DNA from: an uncultured Nocardioides sp.
GTDB taxonomy: Bacteria > Actinomycetota > Actinomycetes > Propionibacteriales > Nocardioidaceae
DNA: 64,000 nt
Direction: 5' to 3'
NCBI RefSeq assembly: GCF_946885725.1
Contig: NZ_CAMPGZ010000001.1
Coordinates: forward strand, 9,632 to 73,631
Part shown: piece after piece, positions 44,769 through 55,341 of the stretch
Layout: each line of letters opens with the position of its first letter
Position numbering within the stretch: the stretch's first letter is position 1
Translations under genes and position numbers: made by a program
The notes under the pieces: model-generated
Database searches by the model: none
What the model saw: the letters and a program-made list of their open reading frames with translations, nothing else
What the model was told of the DNA's origin: nothing

Positions 44769-45284
44769 ATGACAGCAGCGACCGACCTGCTCGTCGACGG
44801 GCTGAACCGCACCAAGCAGAACGTGCACGCGGCCGTCGAGGGGCTGACGCGCACCCAGCTGGCCGAACGGCTCGACCCGGAGGCCAACTCGATCGCCTGG
44901 CTGGTCTGGCATCTCTCGCGGATCCAGGACGACCACATCTCCGACCTCGCCGGTACGACGCAGGTGTGGATCAGCGACGGCTGGGCGGGGCGCTTCGCGC
45001 TGCCCCTCGACAACCACGACCACGGCTTCGGGCACACCCCGCAGCAGGTCGGAAAGGTGGTGGCCGACGCGGAGATGCTGGTCTGGTACCACGACGCGGT
45101 GCACGCCCGCAGTGTCGAGTTCATCTCGGGGCTCAGCGACAACGACCTGCAGCGGATCGTCGACCGACGCTGGGACCCGCCGGTCACCATGGCCGTGCGA
45201 CTGGTCAGCGTCGTCGACGACTGCGCACAGCACGTGGGTCAGGCCGCGTTCGTACGCGGGATCCTCGAGCGCCGGGCCCGATGA
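44769..45284 (+). CDS. DinB/DUF664 family protein (mycothiol transferase-like)
   Basis: A 171-residue DinB-type four-helix bundle with metal ligands matching IAWLVWHLSRIQDDH (His near 46), WYHDAVHARSVEF and DDCAQHVGQAAFVRGIL (His near 155). The final helix C-A-Q-H-V-G-Q-A is typical of the mycothiol-transferase subgroup. The ATG follows CAGACT by six bases, suggesting a leaderless transcript. Its stop overlaps the next gene's start (ATGA), so it is translationally coupled to the LysR-type ligand-domain gene. Confidence 0.9.
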   Translation: MTAATDLLVDGLNRTKQNVHAAVEGLTRTQLAERLDPEANSIAWLVWHLSRIQDDHISDLAGTTQVWISDGWAGRFALPLDNHDHGFGHTPQQVGKVVADAEMLVWYHDAVHARSVEFISGLSDNDLQRIVDRRWDPPVTMAVRLVSVVDDCAQHVGQAAFVRGILERRAR

Positions 45285-45907
45285 GCTTCGTCGTCACGTT
45301 CGTGGAGGGCGTGACGCTCGACAAGTGGCGCCGCCGCTGGGACGAGCGCGTCCCGGACACCCGGCTCGAGGTCCGGCTCGTCGACGTGGCCGAGCAGCTC
45401 GACGCGGTCCGCGACGGTACGGCGGCGATGGGGTTCGTGCGCGACCTGCCCGACGAGAACAGGGACGGGCTGCACCACATCCCGCTCTACCGCGAGGTGC
45501 CGGTGGTGGTCGCGCACCGCGAGCATCCGGTGGCGGCGTACGACGAGATCGATCTCGACGACCTGGCGGGCGAGATCGTCCTCGACGACCCCGACCTCGC
45601 GACCCGGCTGAAGGTCGAGACGGTCGCGGCCGGCACCGGCCTGGTGTTCCTGCCCATGTCCGTGGCGCGGGTGCACCATCGCAAGGACGTCGTCGCGGTG
45701 CCGGTCGCCGGACTACCCGAGTCGCAGGTCGGCCTCGCCTGGCGGGCCGAGGACCCCGACCCATTGGTCGAGACGTTCATCGGTATCGTGCGTGGCCGCA
45801 CCGCCAGGTCCTCGCGCGGCGAGACGCCGCGTGACCCGTCGCCACCTCGCACGCGGCGCGCGGGCGCCGACGCCCGACGCACTGGTCGCCGGCGCCCCCG
45901 GCGCTGA
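45281..45907 (+). CDS. LysR substrate-binding domain protein without HTH
   Basis: A 208-residue protein made only of a periplasmic-binding-like effector domain of LysR type: VVTFVEGVTLDKWRRRW, the half-lobe GFVRDLPDENRDGLHHIPLY, VVVAHREHPVAAYDEIDLDDL, then GTGLVFLPMSVARVHHRKDV. The N-terminal winged helix is absent, and the gene begins exactly at the DinB stop with a four-base overlap, so this is not a simple truncation. The last 40 residues are Arg/Pro-rich. It may sense a ligand for the neighbouring DinB protein or modulate another regulator. The pairing is inferred from coupling only. Confidence 0.85.
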   Translation: MSFVVTFVEGVTLDKWRRRWDERVPDTRLEVRLVDVAEQLDAVRDGTAAMGFVRDLPDENRDGLHHIPLYREVPVVVAHREHPVAAYDEIDLDDLAGEIVLDDPDLATRLKVETVAAGTGLVFLPMSVARVHHRKDVVAVPVAGLPESQVGLAWRAEDPDPLVETFIGIVRGRTARSSRGETPRDPSPPRTRRAGADARRTGRRRPRR

Positions 45908-45971
45908 GGTGTGTAACTCCCGTTTGCAGGGGGTACACGGCAAGACGGGCCCTGTGCGGCCGCAAACGTCC

Positions 45972-47825
45972 ATGCCCCCGAACGTGAACCTGAGGAGGGT
46001 CGTCGCCCCGCCGGGCGGCGTGCGCCGAGTGAGCATCGAAACCCGTCCCGAGTCCGAGACTCGCAAGGTGGCCGCCCAACCACCGCCGGACAGTCCCGTC
46101 CACCCCGTCCTCGAGACGCCGGTGATCGTCGACGACAACGCCCGCGGCAGCAAGATCGACCGCGTCGTGTTCGGCGTCACAGCCGTGATCGCCCTGGCCT
46201 TCCTGGCCTGGGGCTTCCTGAGCACCGACACCCTGGGCACCGCGTCCGGCACCGCGCTCGACTGGACCGTGCACAACATGGGCTGGCTCTTCGTCCTGCT
46301 CGCGTCGGCGTTCGTGGTCTTCGTGATCTGGCTCGCGATGGGCCGGTTCGGCAACATCCCGCTCGGCGCCGACGACGAGGAGCCGGAGTTCCGGACCGTG
46401 TCGTGGATCGCGATGATGTTCAGCGCCGGCATGGGCATCGGCCTGATGTTCTACGGCGTGGCCGAGCCGCTGGCGCACTTCGTGACGCCGCCCCCGGGCA
46501 CCGGTCCGGAGGGCAACCCCGAGGCCGTGCAGAACGCCATGGCCACCACGCTCTTCCACTGGACCCTGCACCCGTGGGCGATCTACGCCGTCGTCGGCAT
46601 CGCGATCGCGTACGGCGTGTTCCGCCGCGGGCGCTCGCAGCTGATCAGCTCGGCGTTCATCCCGCTGCTCGGCGAGAAGCGCGCGACCGGCACGGCCGGC
46701 CGGGTCATCGACATGCTCGCGATCTTCGCGACGCTGTTCGGCTCCGCGGCCTCGCTCGGCCTCGGCGCCCTGCAGATCGGCAGCGGCGTGCAGATCATCG
46801 CCGGCATCGGCAAGGTCGGCAACGGCGTGCTCGTCGGTGTCATCGCACTGCTGACCGTCGCGTTCATCCTCAGCGCGGTCTCCGGCGTGGCCAAGGGCAT
46901 CCAGTGGCTGTCCAACATCAACATGGTGCTCGCCCTCGGGCTGGCCGTGTTCGTCTTCGTCGTCGGGCCGACCGTGTTCATGCTCGACCTGATCCCCACC
47001 GCGATCGGCTCCTACTTCCAGGACCTCGCGATGATGTCCGCCCGCACCGAAGCCGCGGGCGGCGAGGGCATGGCCGAGTGGCTGTCCGGCTGGACGGTCT
47101 TCTACTGGGCCTGGTGGCTGTCCTGGACGCCGTTCGTCGGCATGTTCATCGCCCGCATCTCCCGCGGCCGCACGATCCGCCAGTTCGTCACCGGCGTGCT
47201 GCTGGTGCCGTCGCTGGTCAGCCTGGTCTGGTTCGCGATCTTCGGTGGCGCGGCCATTCACGCCGAGCAGGGCGGTGCCGACCTCGCCGGAGCGGCGACG
47301 ACCGAGGGTCAATTGTTCGGGCTGCTCGACACGATGCCCTGGGCCGGGCTCACCACCATCGTGGTGATGCTGCTCGTCGGCATCTTCTTCGTCTCCGGTG
47401 CCGACGCGGCCTCGATCGTCATGGGCACGCTCTCGCAGCGCGGCACGCTCGAGCCCGGTCGCCTCAACGTCATCTTCTGGGGTGTCGCCACCGGTGGCGT
47501 CGCCGCGGTGATGCTGCTCGTCGGCGGCAACAACGCGCTGACCGGCCTGCAGAACATCACCATCGTGGCGGCGCTCCCGTTCGCGATCGTGATGGTCGGA
47601 CTGGCCTGGGCCCTCGTCAAGGACCTCCGCAACGACCCGCTGATGGTCCGCCGACGGTACGCCGCCGCGGCCGTCGAGAAGGCGGTCGTCACCGGCGCCA
47701 CCCGCCACGGCGACGACTTCGCCCTCGCTGTGGAGCAGGCCGATGAGCCGCTGCTCACCGAGGGCAGCAACGTCGACGAGCGTCAGACCGACGAGGCACG
47801 CGAGGAGGAGCCGGCTCAGCGCTGA
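45972..47825 (+). CDS. BCCT family betaine/choline/carnitine transporter
   Basis: A transporter of about 617 residues with twelve membrane helices, secondary-type uptake of quaternary ammonium compounds such as glycine betaine. Family signatures are GMGIGLMFYGVAEPL near 150 and the Trp-rich WAWWLSWTPFVGMFIARISR near 380. The acidic C-tail (EQADEPLLTEGSNVDERQTDE) could be an osmosensory region, as in BetP. The start is uncertain: ATG 45972, GTG 46020 and GTG 46029 (VSIETRPES) are all in frame, and AGGAGG at 45993 is too far from any of them. GTTTGC and GCAAAC flank the upstream region (about 45920-45966) as a possible operator. Confidence 0.92.
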   Translation: MPPNVNLRRVVAPPGGVRRVSIETRPESETRKVAAQPPPDSPVHPVLETPVIVDDNARGSKIDRVVFGVTAVIALAFLAWGFLSTDTLGTASGTALDWTVHNMGWLFVLLASAFVVFVIWLAMGRFGNIPLGADDEEPEFRTVSWIAMMFSAGMGIGLMFYGVAEPLAHFVTPPPGTGPEGNPEAVQNAMATTLFHWTLHPWAIYAVVGIAIAYGVFRRGRSQLISSAFIPLLGEKRATGTAGRVIDMLAIFATLFGSAASLGLGALQIGSGVQIIAGIGKVGNGVLVGVIALLTVAFILSAVSGVAKGIQWLSNINMVLALGLAVFVFVVGPTVFMLDLIPTAIGSYFQDLAMMSARTEAAGGEGMAEWLSGWTVFYWAWWLSWTPFVGMFIARISRGRTIRQFVTGVLLVPSLVSLVWFAIFGGAAIHAEQGGADLAGAATTEGQLFGLLDTMPWAGLTTIVVMLLVGIFFVSGADAASIVMGTLSQRGTLEPGRLNVIFWGVATGGVAAVMLLVGGNNALTGLQNITIVAALPFAIVMVGLAWALVKDLRNDPLMVRRRYAAAAVEKAVVTGATRHGDDFALAVEQADEPLLTEGSNVDERQTDEAREEEPAQR

Positions 47826-47838
47826 GCCGCTCGCGAGC

Positions 47839-49311
<1,473 letters not shown>

Positions 49312-49340
49312 CTACATCCCGGCGACGTTGGCACCGGCGG

Positions 49341-50969
49341 CTACGGCCCTACCTGCAGCGACTTCGGCATCGGTGCCGAGCAGGCGCCGCCGCGGCAGTC
49401 GCGCATCTTGTCCAGCACGCGGGCCAGGGCCGCCTCGTCCTCCGCGTACTCCGTCTCGCCGGCCACGTTCGTCAGCTGGCCCGGGTCCGTGCGCATGTCG
49501 TAGAGCTCGACCTCGTCGCTGGCGTGCTCGACGTACAGGTAGCGGGCGGTGCGGATCCCCTGAGAGAACCGCAGCGCGTCGGGGCCTGGATCGCGGGCCT
49601 CGAGCTTGGGTCCGGACTCGTCGAGGTCGGCGACGGTGCCGCGCGGCCCGCTCTCGGTCAGTACGGCGCGGCGCCAGCCGCGGTCGCCGTAGCGGGCGAC
49701 GTCGAGCAAGGACTTGCCGTTCAGCGGCCAGTCGATCGCGGCGCCGGCGGCCTCGAGGATCGTCGGCGCGAAGTCGATCGAGGTGTAGGGGTCGGTGCGG
49801 ACCTCGCCCGCCGGGATGCCCGGACCGCGCACCAGCAGCGGCACGCCGAGAGCGGGCTCGTAGGGCAGGATCTTGCCCTGCCGGATGCGGTGCTCGCCGA
49901 GGAAGTAGCCGTTGTCGGACGTGAAGATCACGATCGTCCGGTCGAGCTCGCCGGTCGCGGCCAGCGCGGCGATGGTCTTCTCGACCTGCTCGTCGACGAC
50001 CGCGAGCGCCTCGGCGCGCTGACGCGTGACCTCCAGCAGGCCGTCGAGCTCGGCCTGGTTGAGCGGCGGCAGCTCGCGCACGAAGAACGGCTTGTCGCTG
50101 ACGTCGTCCTCGCCCGCCGCACCGGGAGCCTCGGTGATCACCGCGTCGAACATGCCCTTCACGCGGCCCGGCCGTGCGGTCGTGACGTACTTGGTCAACT
50201 TGTCGTCGTCCCGCGTGATCGGCTTGGGGTCGTCGGGCTCGGACGGGTTGCCGTGGTGCGGCGCGACGTAGTTGGCCCAGAGGAAGAACGGCCGGTCGTC
50301 GCCCGACCGCTCGGCGACGATCCGCGCCGACAGGTCGCCGAACACCTCGGACTGGTAGCGCCCGGGCTCGAGGTAGAACGACTCGCCGTTGGCGTTGAGC
50401 GTGGTGTTGAAGAACCGGTAGGTGCCGCCGTCCTGCGGGTGCCCCGCGCCGAGACCGCCGTCGATCGCGCCGCGCCAGTCGGTCCAGCCCGGCGGGACGT
50501 AGGTCTTCGAGTCGGGGGCGCTGCCGTCGGGCGCGGGCTGCGCGCCGTACCCGTTGAGGTACTTGCCGAGGAACACCGTGTCGTAACCGGCCTGCTGCAG
50601 CCACACCGGCAGCGTCTGGCGGTCGCGCAGCGCCTGGAACCCCCACGGCTCCTGGTGCGACCACACCTCGTGGTTGTGCGTGTAGAGCCCGGTGAGGAAC
50701 GACGCGCGGGCCGGGCAGCAGAGCGGGTACGGCGCGAAGGAGTTCTCGAACGTCACGCCCTGGTCGGCGAGCAGCGCCCGCGTGCGCGGCATGTAGGCGA
50801 GCTCGTCCTCGCGCATGTCGTCGAGCGTGATCACGACGACGTTGGGCTGCCCGGCCGACGGCGACGCCTGGGTGGTCTCGCCGGCGGCCGGTGCCGGTCG
50901 GTCGAGCACGCCGACGGGCAGCAGGGCGACTGCGGTCAGCAGGACGAGCAGGGACAGGACTCGACGCAT
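49341..50969 (-). CDS. Secreted sulfatase
   Basis: A 542-residue Cys-type sulfatase with signal peptide (MRRVLSLLVLLTAVALLPVG). The metal site starts VVVITLDDMRED (two Asp, about 42-53). The formylglycine sequon C-x-P-x-R occurs in LCCPARASFLTGLY near 83 and needs a formylglycine-generating enzyme not seen here. GKYLNGYG, FTSDNGYFLGEHR (Asp-Asn metal ligands near 335) and GVPLLVRGPGIP complete the site. It resembles arylsulfatase A or N-acetylglucosamine-6-sulfatases. The ATG has GGGGG four bases upstream. The substrate is unknown; it is probably a sulfated polysaccharide or aryl sulfate outside the cell. Confidence 0.92.
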   Translation of the reverse strand: MRRVLSLLVLLTAVALLPVGVLDRPAPAAGETTQASPSAGQPNVVVITLDDMREDELAYMPRTRALLADQGVTFENSFAPYPLCCPARASFLTGLYTHNHEVWSHQEPWGFQALRDRQTLPVWLQQAGYDTVFLGKYLNGYGAQPAPDGSAPDSKTYVPPGWTDWRGAIDGGLGAGHPQDGGTYRFFNTTLNANGESFYLEPGRYQSEVFGDLSARIVAERSGDDRPFFLWANYVAPHHGNPSEPDDPKPITRDDDKLTKYVTTARPGRVKGMFDAVITEAPGAAGEDDVSDKPFFVRELPPLNQAELDGLLEVTRQRAEALAVVDEQVEKTIAALAATGELDRTIVIFTSDNGYFLGEHRIRQGKILPYEPALGVPLLVRGPGIPAGEVRTDPYTSIDFAPTILEAAGAAIDWPLNGKSLLDVARYGDRGWRRAVLTESGPRGTVADLDESGPKLEARDPGPDALRFSQGIRTARYLYVEHASDEVELYDMRTDPGQLTNVAGETEYAEDEAALARVLDKMRDCRGGACSAPMPKSLQVGP

Positions 50970-51033
50970 CGTTCCCCCGAGAGAGCTGGACACCAATTGT
51001 CGAGCAACCTACTACACATTAGTCGGGGAAAGG

Positions 51034-51070
51034 AACGACCCCGCCGCACCCCAGGCACGACGGGGCCGTT
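51034..51070 (-). terminator. Weak hairpin after the subtilase gene
   Basis: Arms AACGACCCCG (51034-51043) and CGGGGCCGTT (51061-51070) pair with one mismatch around a 17-base loop. On the minus strand the stem is followed by CCTTTCC. It lies between the subtilase 3' end and the sulfatase promoter. Confidence 0.4.
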
Positions 51071-51112
51071 CGTCTTCGCCCCCCGACAAATCAGGGAGGG
51101 GTCAGGGACCGG

Positions 51113-52570
51113 TCAGGGCGCGATGGCCTCCGTCGCCGCGACGACGTCGACGAGCCCGTGGCCCTTGTCGTACGACGTGCCCCCGACGTACGGCGCACCG
51201 AAGGTGAACTTGTGAGCGGTCGAGGTGATCGCGTCCTCGACCTGGCCCGGTGTCGCCGTGGGGTTGGCCTGGAACAGCTGCGCAACGATGCCCGCCACGT
51301 GCGGCGCGGCCATCGAGGTGCCGCTGATCGTGTTGAAGTCGCCGCCCTCCTGGAAGTCCAGCCCGGTCGTGCAGATCGGCAGGTAGATGCGGCACGACGA
51401 CGTGATCGTGTCGCCGGGCGCCGCGACGTCCGGCCAGGTGGAAGGGTCGGACTCGAGGCCGCGCGAGGAGAACTCGGAGATCTCACCGTCGCGGGTGCCG
51501 GACTCGAGGTCGTTGTAGGACGCGACCGAGATGACGCCGCCGGTCGGGTCCTGGCCGGGCGGGTTGGTCAGGCTCTCGGAGCCGTCGCCGCCGTCGTTGC
51601 CGGCCGCCCACACCGTGGCCACGCCCTCGGCGGCCAGCGCGCGCTGCAGCTTCACCGTCGCGCTGTTGGGGTCGAAATCGCCGCCGCCCGAGGGGCCGTA
51701 GGAGTTGTTGGTGACCTTGATCGGCGGACACTCGGAAGCGGGAACACCCTCACCGCACGGCGCCTCGTGGTTCTCGAGCACCCAGTTGAGCGCCGCGTCG
51801 GCGCCGACGATCACCAGCGCGGCACCCGTCGACAGCGACACGAGCTTGGCGCCCGGAGCGGCCCCGTGCAGGGTCCTGCCGTCGGAGAGCGTGGTCTCGC
51901 GGCCGGCGATGATGCCGGCGACGTGCGTGCCGTGACCCCCGACCGACAGCGTGTCGGTGTCGACGTTGTTCGGCACGTCGAGGACCTGACAGGCCGCCTC
52001 GAACGGGTCGCACAGCACCTTGTGGTTCGACACCACGACCGGGGAACCGTCGGCCTCGGTGAGGTAGGGGTGCGTCGGGTCGACGCCCGAGTCGATCAGA
52101 CCGACCGAGACTCCCTTGCCGCTGAGCGCGGTGCCGTCGGCGCCGGTCAGCGTGCGGTACGCCTCGTCGCCGCGGGTCGCGGTGTTCGACGTGGTCTGCG
52201 CGAGCTCGATCGGCGCGTTGCCCTCGAGGTAGGTCACGCCGGGCACGGCGCGTGCGGCGGCGATCTGCGCCTTGGTCCCGCGGGCCACGACCACGCCGAT
52301 CTTGTCGAAGCTCATCGTCTTGGTGAGGCCGGCGACCTTCACCGCGCGGTTCGCGGCGGCGAGGTCGGTGCCGTGCACGAGCACGGTGGTGCGCTCGCCC
52401 GACACGAGGTCGGACAGCTCGCCCTTGAGGAAGTCCTGCACGGGGGCGAGCGCGCCGTCGAGCAGGCCCCGCGACGGGGTCGGGGCCGCGGCGGCGGGAA
52501 TTGCGGCGGTGGTGATCGCCGTGGCGGCGGCGACGCCGACGGCGAGACACGTGCGTACCGAGCGACGCAT
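51113..52570 (-). CDS. Secreted S8 family serine peptidase (subtilase)
   Basis: A 485-residue subtilisin-like protease. A signal peptide (VGVAAATAITTAAIPAAAA) precedes an I9-like propeptide (about 45-120, ERTTVLVHGTDL to TYLEGNAPIEL). The catalytic triad is Asp in VGLIDSGVDPTHPY (about 160), His in GGHGTHVAGIIAG (about 213) and Ser in ISGTSMAAPHVAG (about 425), with the oxyanion Asn in WAAGNDGGDG. AGGAGG lies five bases before the ATG. It is autoprocessed after export and likely degrades extracellular proteins. The final residues carry no anchoring domain. Confidence 0.94.
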   Translation of the reverse strand: MRRSVRTCLAVGVAAATAITTAAIPAAAAPTPSRGLLDGALAPVQDFLKGELSDLVSGERTTVLVHGTDLAAANRAVKVAGLTKTMSFDKIGVVVARGTKAQIAAARAVPGVTYLEGNAPIELAQTTSNTATRGDEAYRTLTGADGTALSGKGVSVGLIDSGVDPTHPYLTEADGSPVVVSNHKVLCDPFEAACQVLDVPNNVDTDTLSVGGHGTHVAGIIAGRETTLSDGRTLHGAAPGAKLVSLSTGAALVIVGADAALNWVLENHEAPCGEGVPASECPPIKVTNNSYGPSGGGDFDPNSATVKLQRALAAEGVATVWAAGNDGGDGSESLTNPPGQDPTGGVISVASYNDLESGTRDGEISEFSSRGLESDPSTWPDVAAPGDTITSSCRIYLPICTTGLDFQEGGDFNTISGTSMAAPHVAGIVAQLFQANPTATPGQVEDAITSTAHKFTFGAPYVGGTSYDKGHGLVDVVAATEAIAP

Positions 52571-52767
52571 CTGTTCCTCCTGTTCGGGCCGGGAGGGAGT
52601 CGCCCGGCGTGCCTGTACAACGCCGGAGCGTGCGTTAGGTCACGGCCCACGACCGAGCCCGCGAGGTCGTGACGGGGCGGGAGGTCGAGGAGCGAGCTTC
52701 GGACTGAGCCTGCGAAGGACGACGGCTCGCCTCTCGAAGCCCGCGGCCTCGCCCTAGGCTGTCGCGC

Positions 52768-53970
52768 ATGCCGACCCGTCCCGTTCCCGTCGAGCCCGGT
52801 GACCCGCAGGAGATCGCTCGCAGCCTGGCGGCCGCCTTCGAGAACGAGCACGGCCGCGCGCCGGACGGCGTGTACGCCGCGCCCGGGCGGGTCAACCTGA
52901 TCGGCGAGCACCTCGACTACAACGGCGGCCGGGTGCTCCCGATCGCACTCCCCCACGCCTGCTACGTCGCGTCCGGTCGCCGTACCGACGACATCGTCAC
53001 CGTGCGCAGCCTGCAGGCCGAGGACACCTGGGAGGGCCGGCCGGACGACGTGGCGCCGGGCGCGCAGTCCGGGTACCCCGGGTACTCCGGGTACCCCGGG
53101 TACACCGCCTACGTGGCCGGCGTGCTCTGGGCGCTGCGCGAGGACGGGTTCGAGGTGCCCGGGCTCGACCTCCTCGTCGACGGGCGCGTGCCGCTCGGCG
53201 CCGGGCTGTCGTCGTCGGCGGCGCTCGAGGTGTCGGTCGCCCTCGCCGCCGGCGTGCCGCACACGCCGGACGTGCGTGAGCGCGTGGTCGCCGCCTGCAT
53301 GCGGGCCGAGAACGAGATCGTGGGAGCGCCCACGGGCGGCATGGACCAGGCGATCGCGGTGTTCGCCTCGCCCGAGCACGCGCTGCTGATCGACTTCGCC
53401 ACCGGCGACCGGCGGGACGTGCCGTGGGACCCGGCGTCGGCCGACGTGGCCCTCCTCGTGTTCGACACCCGGGTGCAGCACACGCTGTCCGACGGGTCGT
53501 ACGGCGACAGGCGCTCCGAGTCCGCGGCGGCCGCCCGTGCGCTGGGTGTCGACGCGCTCGCCGAGGCCACGCGCGAGGCGGTGGAGCAGCTGGACGACGA
53601 CACGCTGCGCCGGCGGGCCCGCCACGTGGTCACCGAGCAGGAGCGGGTCGGCGCGGCCGTGGCGGCGTTGGAGGCCGGCGACTACATGACGGTCGGCACG
53701 CTGTTCGCGGCCTCCCACGTGTCGATGCGCGACGACTACGAGATCTCCTGCGAGGAGCTCGACGTGGTCGTCGAGACCGCGCTGGCCGCCGGCGCCGTGG
53801 GCGCGCGGATGACCGGCGGCGGCTTCGGCGGCTCGGCGATCGCGCTGGTGCCGACCGACCGGGTCGAGCTGGTCGAGCACGCGGTCGGGGGCGCGTTCGC
53901 CGAGCGCAGCTGGGACAAGCCGGCCGTGCTCGAGGCGCCCGCCTCCGGCCCGGCGAGCCGACTGCTCTGA
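52768..53970 (+). CDS. galK: Galactokinase
   Basis: A 400-residue GHMP kinase phosphorylating galactose at C1 in the Leloir pathway. Motifs are GRVNLIGEHLDYNGG (about 40), the ATP loop VPLGAGLSSSAALEVS (about 140), GGMDQAIAVFA with the catalytic Asp (about 190) and GARMTGGGFGGSAIAL (about 350). The ATG follows TAGGCT by seven bases, typical of a leaderless message. A Gly-Tyr-Pro repeat (GYPGYSGYPGY) is inserted near residue 104 by a tandem 9-bp array not seen in other galactokinases I know. No galT or galE is nearby. Confidence 0.94.
   Translation: MPTRPVPVEPGDPQEIARSLAAAFENEHGRAPDGVYAAPGRVNLIGEHLDYNGGRVLPIALPHACYVASGRRTDDIVTVRSLQAEDTWEGRPDDVAPGAQSGYPGYSGYPGYTAYVAGVLWALREDGFEVPGLDLLVDGRVPLGAGLSSSAALEVSVALAAGVPHTPDVRERVVAACMRAENEIVGAPTGGMDQAIAVFASPEHALLIDFATGDRRDVPWDPASADVALLVFDTRVQHTLSDGSYGDRRSESAAAARALGVDALAEATREAVEQLDDDTLRRRARHVVTEQERVGAAVAALEAGDYMTVGTLFAASHVSMRDDYEISCEELDVVVETALAAGAVGARMTGGGFGGSAIALVPTDRVELVEHAVGGAFAERSWDKPAVLEAPASGPASRLL
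53069..53104 (+). repeat. Four tandem 9-bp repeats within galK
   Basis: Units CCGGGTACC, CCGGGTACT, CCGGGTACC and CCGGGTACA follow one another without gap. Each adds three codons, giving the in-frame GYPGYSGYPGY loop. It is a slippage-type minisatellite inside a coding region. Confidence 0.85.
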
Positions 53971-53982
53971 CCTGCGCCGGCG

Positions 53983-55305
53983 TCAGGTGGCGCTGACCCC
54001 GCCGATCCGTCCCTCGCGGAACGCGTCGACGAACAGTGCGTGGTCGGACCGAACCGTGTCGGCGTAGTCGACCGCGAAGTCGGTCAGGTCGGCGACGAAC
54101 TCCTTGCGCCGCCCCTCCAGCACGGTCGCGATCGCCTCCTCGGTCTGGAAGTTCACGAGGTCCTGGTCGCTGTCCTCGTCGGACGCACAGTGCACCTTGG
54201 CGGTCGCCGCCCCCAGCGCCCTGACCACCGACGTCATCTCGTCGGGCTCGGTCAGCGTGCCCCAGTCCAGGTCGGCCTCGTACGGCGACACCTCCGACAC
54301 GACGTACCCCACGCCGTCGATGCTGGTGTGGCCGAGCAGCGGGTCGGTGTGCACCTGCAGCGCCCGCTGGCTGACGACCGTCCGGTGTCCCTCGTGCTCG
54401 AAGTACTTCTCGACGGCACCGCTGTCGACGAAGCGGCTGACCGCCGGGACGTTGGCTTGCTTCATCGACAGCACCACGTCGTTGTCGAGGGACTGGGTGT
54501 AGCCCTCGACCAGGAGGTTGTACGCCGGGAGCCCGGCGCTGCCGATCCCGAAGCCGGTCTTGCCGACGACGTCGCGCACCTCGTAGAACAGCTCGCGGTC
54601 GAAGCGCTTGGACTCCGGGATCGTGTCGAGGTACGACGCGAACGCCTGGTCGACCTTGCGGCGCTCGGCCTTGCCCAGCCGCCGTACCGACCCGTCGTGC
54701 CGGAACATCCGCGCGCTTTCCTCGATGTTCGTCAGCGCGTCGAGCATCGCCACCCGACTGGAGAGCCGGGCCACGACGAGCAGGTCGTGCACCGGACCGT
54801 CGGTGTTGCCCAGGTGCAGCGCGAAGTCGTCGTCGCCCTCGGACTCGAGGTAGTGGTTCACCTGCGCGAGATAGGCGCGCAGGTAGGTGCCGACGAGCTT
54901 GCGCACGGCGTCCTCGGGCAGGGCCTTCTGCCAGCCGAGCAGGGCCAGGCTGGCCACGAACCGGCGCAGGTCCCAGGAGAAGTGCCCTATGTAGGCCTCG
55001 TCGAAGTCGTTGACGTCGAACACCAGCCGCCCGTCGGAGTCCATGTAGGTGCCGAAGTTCTCCGCGTGCAGGTCGCCGTGGATCCAGACCGCACCGGCAC
55101 GGTCGTCGGCCCACGGGTCCTCGGCGCGGGTCATGTCGGCGTAGAACAGGCAGGCGGAGCCGCGGTAGAACGCGAACGGGTCGGCGGCCATCTTGCGGAA
55201 CTTGCCGCGGAACGCCCGCGGGTCGGCGGTCATCAGCTCGGCGAAGGCGTCCTCGAGGACGTCGACGATCAGCTGCTGCCGGGCCTTGCGGGTGGGACGC
55301 GCCAT
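53983..55305 (-). CDS. DUF2252 family protein with kinase-like fold
   Basis: A 440-residue DUF2252 protein. Although the function is undetermined, it has aminoglycoside-phosphotransferase-like catalytic elements: VWIHGDLHAENFGTY (catalytic-loop-like Asp and Asn, about 78-92) and FDVNDFDEAYIGH (metal-binding Asp, about 100-110). Other landmarks are FAFYRGSACLFYADM near 45 and GIGSAGLPAYNLLVEG near 255. The ATG follows TACGTT by six bases (leaderless). It is convergent with galK, with 12 bases between the stops. Such proteins may phosphorylate an unknown small molecule or protein. Confidence 0.9.
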   Translation of the reverse strand: MARPTRKARQQLIVDVLEDAFAELMTADPRAFRGKFRKMAADPFAFYRGSACLFYADMTRAEDPWADDRAGAVWIHGDLHAENFGTYMDSDGRLVFDVNDFDEAYIGHFSWDLRRFVASLALLGWQKALPEDAVRKLVGTYLRAYLAQVNHYLESEGDDDFALHLGNTDGPVHDLLVVARLSSRVAMLDALTNIEESARMFRHDGSVRRLGKAERRKVDQAFASYLDTIPESKRFDRELFYEVRDVVGKTGFGIGSAGLPAYNLLVEGYTQSLDNDVVLSMKQANVPAVSRFVDSGAVEKYFEHEGHRTVVSQRALQVHTDPLLGHTSIDGVGYVVSEVSPYEADLDWGTLTEPDEMTSVVRALGAATAKVHCASDEDSDQDLVNFQTEEAIATVLEGRRKEFVADLTDFAVDYADTVRSDHALFVDAFREGRIGGVSAT

Positions 55306-55341
55306 GGCCGGAACGTACCCGCGGGCCGCACCCGTGAAGCG

